DNA of 5,183 nt, from positions 1-5,183 of the forward strand of contig JAUWNA010000171.1 of NCBI GenBank assembly GCA_030612905.1. Direction: 5' to 3'. The stretch comes from Promethearchaeota archaeon. Its GTDB lineage: Archaea; Asgardarchaeota; Lokiarchaeia; Sigyniarchaeales; SOKP01. A program made the position numbers and the translations under genes. Positions 4,101 through 5,183 of the stretch are shown in pieces (the first letter of the stretch is position 1; every line of letters starts with the position of its first letter). Below the pieces are notes generated by a model that saw nothing but the letters and a program-made list of their open reading frames with translations, was not told where the DNA came from and did not search any database.

Positions 4101-5183
4101 ATTTACGATGTAAAAACCTATAAATATACAATTATGGGAGATTTTGCCAATTTTCTTGTTGGTTCTAAAAGAGATCGTGAAATTTATTTAACTCCAGATG
4201 TTTATAATCTTAGAATTGAAGACTATAATTCAGGATTAAATTTAGTAAATGAAAACATTACAATTCCTGCAACAGGAGTTAAAGATTATGTTTACACTCC
4301 AGTTGCAACAAAACAATGTCGAATATCATTTTTTAACCCTCAAGACATACCATTAACATTTACAGATTATCACGTTTATGTAAATAGAAGTTTAAGTGGT
4401 TCATATAATCTATTTACGTTGTTGGAAAATATATTTAGCGTGGATGTTGACACAACAGTTTACGTTGAAATAAAAGACAGATTTAATACATTAATTAGAA
4501 CTTATGAAAAAAAAATAACACCAACAACCGATTATCTTGATATTGAATTAGAGGTTTATTCGTTACAAATAAAAAATCTCATGACGCAAAAGACTACGCT
4601 TACTGTTAATAGCACCCTTTACACATATCCTTTACTTTCTGGCGATTCCATCTATTTTATGCTCTCAAAAGCGTATTATCAAATAGGATATTACGATACT
4701 AACGATGTAGATAAACAATTTACAATTTATTTAAACGATAACTTAGCATTTGAATTAAATCGTTCGAAAATATGTTTTCTTTCTTACGCGGATCAACAGG
4801 GAAATCATTTGTTTTTCGAGAATTACAAAACTTACATCAACGATTCACTGCTTTACGAAAACATGTTTTACAGAGAAATAGGAGATAGCATCAACATTAC
4901 TATTAAGGATCGTTATGGCATTCAGATTCATTCAGAAATATACGAAGTAATATCAGGAGACAATTACATTCCGATAACTCTAACGATGTATAGTTTGAAA
5001 GTAATGAATCAACAGGAAATTTTTAATTGGATTAACATTACAAGAAATCCAGATGACTACGATTCAGAAATGTATTGGAGCGAGTGGATCGCCCCAACTG
5101 AGATTATAGAGTTTAAACTATTTGCTGGAAATTACGTAATCAACTTAACTAATTACGAAAATGGAGGTTCGAGTAGCTACGAA
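1059..5183 (+). CDS. Giant secreted multidomain beta protein, surface or virion adhesin-like, 3' end outside window
   Basis: The frame is open from GTG 1059 to the last base: 1375 codons with no stop, so the C-terminus and any anchor are missing. Order of parts by residue: signal peptide 1-25; acidic Asp/Asn/Ser/Thr-rich stretch about 26-200 with DFYDDEDLDKIW at 61-72; concanavalin A/LamG-like jelly roll about 205-366; paired beta-sandwich repeats 384-485 and 489-594; short Ig-like strands 595-631; DFHDDINTNYW at 659-669 opening a second jelly-roll-like domain; five-repeat beta-propeller 704-905; return to beta sandwich 906-1030; tandem beta modules 1041-1375. Many NxS/T sequons suggest surface glycosylation if the host is archaeal. 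No catalytic motif is visible. Such mosaics are typical of archaeal surface proteins and of virus receptor-binding proteins, so binding to glycans or proteins outside the cell is the likeliest role; the partner is unknown. Codon use changes between modules. A run of ten A lies at codons 3-6. Confidence 0.9.
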   Translation, partial: MNKKKSRMKICLFLIVFMLSVSSFASLFTSNYNNFDNDAILETSSLNTLFNGKPYDFELNDFYDDEDLDKIWTGAKFQTEDFNDTTLAWSGDVNNDTVTPVNNTETQYGDPANIDMISGTSDYSDNMKSNDASYTTFTSTHTDGYIYETPSQWDDFTFMWGTGDTIGELETIDADWSVIDSSEIGHYPATYSFTDVPDDTSGIDIPFVDDAVLYDGECIIISDWQEHKKVLRLQDDVSAGEDPTITHDETQATAGTREFWIGTTNVNEVWKVIYYEDGTIILQLMLGLGSLFYYDSGLQLIQGISNNVFYHIKFVWRADNTFDVWVDEIKKVDNKSLENNQVSGLNKVIISAEHDSTAYIYLDAYGDPDNDPNYNIGDNLNGDAKLDVQIDIQVVDPDFSSIEFFKYSYKTNISVDVDLDIWNWDTTSWYEIESIDNFANFDDDSFTLGSASSYVSGTNQVRIRFQALSVEVFELLIDRFRLDYFTESAELEMTITLSFDRYDEDLLAMNVQSWQKTNVSQTITFKIWNYDTESYVQISSSSETSFTKKEYNTESPSDFISSSGTVKLSWSGSDLTDNFELQIDYLVIQIYYKLNLLHTKSFDANGIYRYRWCVLGSIYYTQWVNFEVVDPEPNFYAISESDLTTRWILQNSTLTPAEDFHDDINTNYWNLVDVSESSFKKLLSQSSNYLLDNSSITNEFVSTGRNIYVHDTYPSGVTWDGSYFLVIGTINKRAFKYTSSGSYVSEHPLYGTNWHPRGICWDGTYFYVPDYDDDVVYKYSATWVYQSTHPLNEGNTLASGVTWDGSYFWVLDGNSGDVYKYNSAWVYQTKITLHTNNGWALGICWDGTYFYVGDIEDSLTYKYNSAWVYQGATDITINPRGIDYDGTNYWVVNYDDHRVYEYEYFLDVSKNYFGSGYTYMQTNTTELISLKSIDYNTHYNLSSGDYFEVDFQTSSDSKINLILLKDGVVNKTLTLSASGNTNFDRHTTKISVSEFVEFDQLKISSTFEDKDNVKIYDVKTYKYTIMGDFANFLVGSKRDREIYLTPDVYNLRIEDYNSGLNLVNENITIPATGVKDYVYTPVATKQCRISFFNPQDIPLTFTDYHVYVNRSLSGSYNLFTLLENIFSVDVDTTVYVEIKDRFNTLIRTYEKKITPTTDYLDIELEVYSLQIKNLMTQKTTLTVNSTLYTYPLLSGDSIYFMLSKAYYQIGYYDTNDVDKQFTIYLNDNLAFELNRSKICFLSYADQQGNHLFFENYKTYINDSLLYENMFYREIGDSINITIKDRYGIQIHSEIYEVISGDNYIPITLTMYSLKVMNQQEIFNWINITRNPDDYDSEMYWSEWIAPTEIIEFKLFAGNYVINLTNYENGGSSSYE
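1065..1074 (+). repeat. Run of ten A at codons 3-6 of the giant gene
   Basis: Ten consecutive A residues encode the Lys-rich n-region of the signal peptide. It is the longest homopolymer I see in the window. Such runs are prone to replication or transcription slippage, and also to sequencing error. An in-frame ATG at 1080, just beyond the run, could rescue translation. Confidence 0.85.
1671..2156 (+). other. Concanavalin A/LamG-like jelly-roll domain (residues about 205-366)
   Basis: The stretch has the strand pattern of LamG-like lectin domains: KVLRLQDD, then GTREFWIG (EFW at 258-260), an internal hydrophobic hairpin, YHIKFVW at 310-316 and TFDVWVDEIKKV from 321 ('F.vyvDg..k'), ending with AYIYLDAYG. 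These domains usually bind carbohydrates or proteins outside the cell. Assignment rests on pattern recognition, with boundaries good to perhaps 15 residues. A ligand cannot be read from the sequence. Confidence 0.55.
2208..2840 (+). repeat. Tandem pair of beta-sandwich repeats (residues 384-485 and 489-594)
   Basis: Two units of about 105 residues align almost without gaps in their first halves. Unit 1 begins AKLDVQIDIQ and unit 2 AELEMTITLS. KTNIS pairs with KTNVS, and IWNWDTTSW (421-429) with IWNYDTESY (527-535). Both then continue through a Ser/Gly-rich loop (SYVSGTNQVRIRF; SSSGTVKLSW) to a final hydrophobic strand with an FELLID or FELQID core. The similarity is clear in protein but weak in DNA, so the duplication is old. 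They are probably structural spacers or binding modules of a fibre. Confidence 0.7.
3168..3773 (+). repeat. Beta-propeller of five 'WDG.YF.V' repeats (residues 704-905)
   Basis: Five repeats are marked by W/Y-D-G: W719, W761, W803, W845 and Y884, spaced 42, 42, 42 and 39 residues. Each reads roughly '[PS].G[IV].WDG.YF.V.......vyKY...WVYQ'. This matches the four-stranded blade pattern of NHL/kelch-like propellers. The strand GRNIYVHDTY at 704-713 resembles the WVYQ.THPL strand that ends the other repeats, and the last repeat lacks that strand, which suits velcro ring closure and a five-bladed ring. Propellers of this type normally bind proteins or sugars. No catalytic residues are apparent. 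Confidence 0.75.
3201..3704 (+). repeat. Two copies of a 252-base, two-blade unit
   Basis: Bases 3201-3231 and 3453-3483 match at 30 of 31 positions, and 3330-3361 and 3582-3613 at 30 of 32. All are displaced by exactly 252 bases, which is two blades of 42 residues. Blade 1 therefore pairs with 3 (GVTWDGSYF) and blade 2 with 4 (GICWDGTYFYV). The ends of blades 2, 3 and 4 (YKY..[AT]WVYQ) are instead alike among themselves, so gene conversion or single-blade events were added. Confidence 0.7.
4179..5183 (+). repeat. C-terminal tandem beta modules (residues about 1041-1375, cut by window end)
   Basis: Two modules align with an offset of 144-152 residues: C1087 (CRISFFNPQ) with C1239 (CFLSYADQQ), VEIKDRFNTLI with ITIKDRYGIQI (KDR at 1139 and 1283), and VYSLQIKN (1166) with MYSLKVMN (1310). 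The strand ending each module also occurs a third time at the start: EIYLTPDVYNLRIEDY (1041), IYFMLSKAYYQIGYYD (1198) and IEFKLFAGNYVINLTNY (1350). That makes an earlier partial copy plus two fuller ones, with more likely beyond the window. I do not know the family name; repeated modules of this kind build stalks of surface proteins. Confidence 0.6.

Larger units (their letters stand above)
3033..4148 (+). other. Second jelly-roll-like domain apparently split by the propeller (residues 659-1030)
   Basis: DFHDDINTNYW at 659-669 resembles the opening strand of LamG/concanavalin A-like domains ('DdFnd..ld...W'), but only about 35 residues follow before the propeller. After it, the segment from about 912 (TELISLKSIDY, then GDYFEVDFQTSSDSKINLIL, then the strands DQLKISSTF and VKIYDVKTYKY) supplies what would be the rest of such a domain. 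The reading is an inference from motif order; the halves could equally be two separate small domains. Confidence 0.35.

Overview
The window is strongly AT-rich and fully coding on the + strand. Five genes run head to tail with gaps of at most a few bases, or short overlaps, so it looks like one transcription unit cut at both ends. I see no rRNA, tRNA, CRISPR array, insertion sequence or convincing terminator, and no gene-free stretch longer than about 60 bases. Purine-rich Shine-Dalgarno sites (GAGG, GGTGAT, GGAGGT), frequent ATA and AGA/AGG codons, many N-glycosylation sequons in the large secreted protein, and its 'WDGTYF.V' and lectin-like modules fit an archaeon or an archaeal virus. The protein style recalls Asgard and other uncultivated sediment archaea and their viruses. 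That assignment is inference; nothing here is a diagnostic marker.

Positions 1-1053 hold four small genes for Lys/Arg-rich proteins: a 59-residue protein with a possible zinc site (28-207), a 100-residue basic protein (210-512), a 118-residue Gly/Lys-rich basic protein (505-861), and a 63-residue single-span membrane protein (862-1053). None is assignable to a named family by eye. Genes three and four share a nearly identical start region. In both, the apparent GTG start is itself the best Shine-Dalgarno sequence for an in-frame ATA nine bases downstream, so AUA initiation is a real possibility.

Positions 1059-5183 are one open frame that leaves the window without a stop: at least 1375 residues of a secreted, acidic, Asp/Asn/Ser/Thr-rich, all-beta protein. 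In order it has a signal peptide, a low-complexity acidic stretch, a concanavalin A/LamG-like jelly roll, a tandem pair of beta-sandwich repeats (about 105 residues each), a short Ig-like segment, a five-repeat beta-propeller that seems to be inserted in a second jelly-roll-like domain, and tandem beta modules of about 145-150 residues up to the window edge. Codon use changes sharply at the propeller, supporting modular assembly, and the propeller itself shows a 252-base two-blade duplication.

My reading is a surface or virion module: a giant exported adhesin or spike-like protein made with a small membrane protein and small basic, possibly nucleic-acid-binding proteins. Whether the host is a cell or a virus cannot be settled here. 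Functions of the four small genes are unknown.
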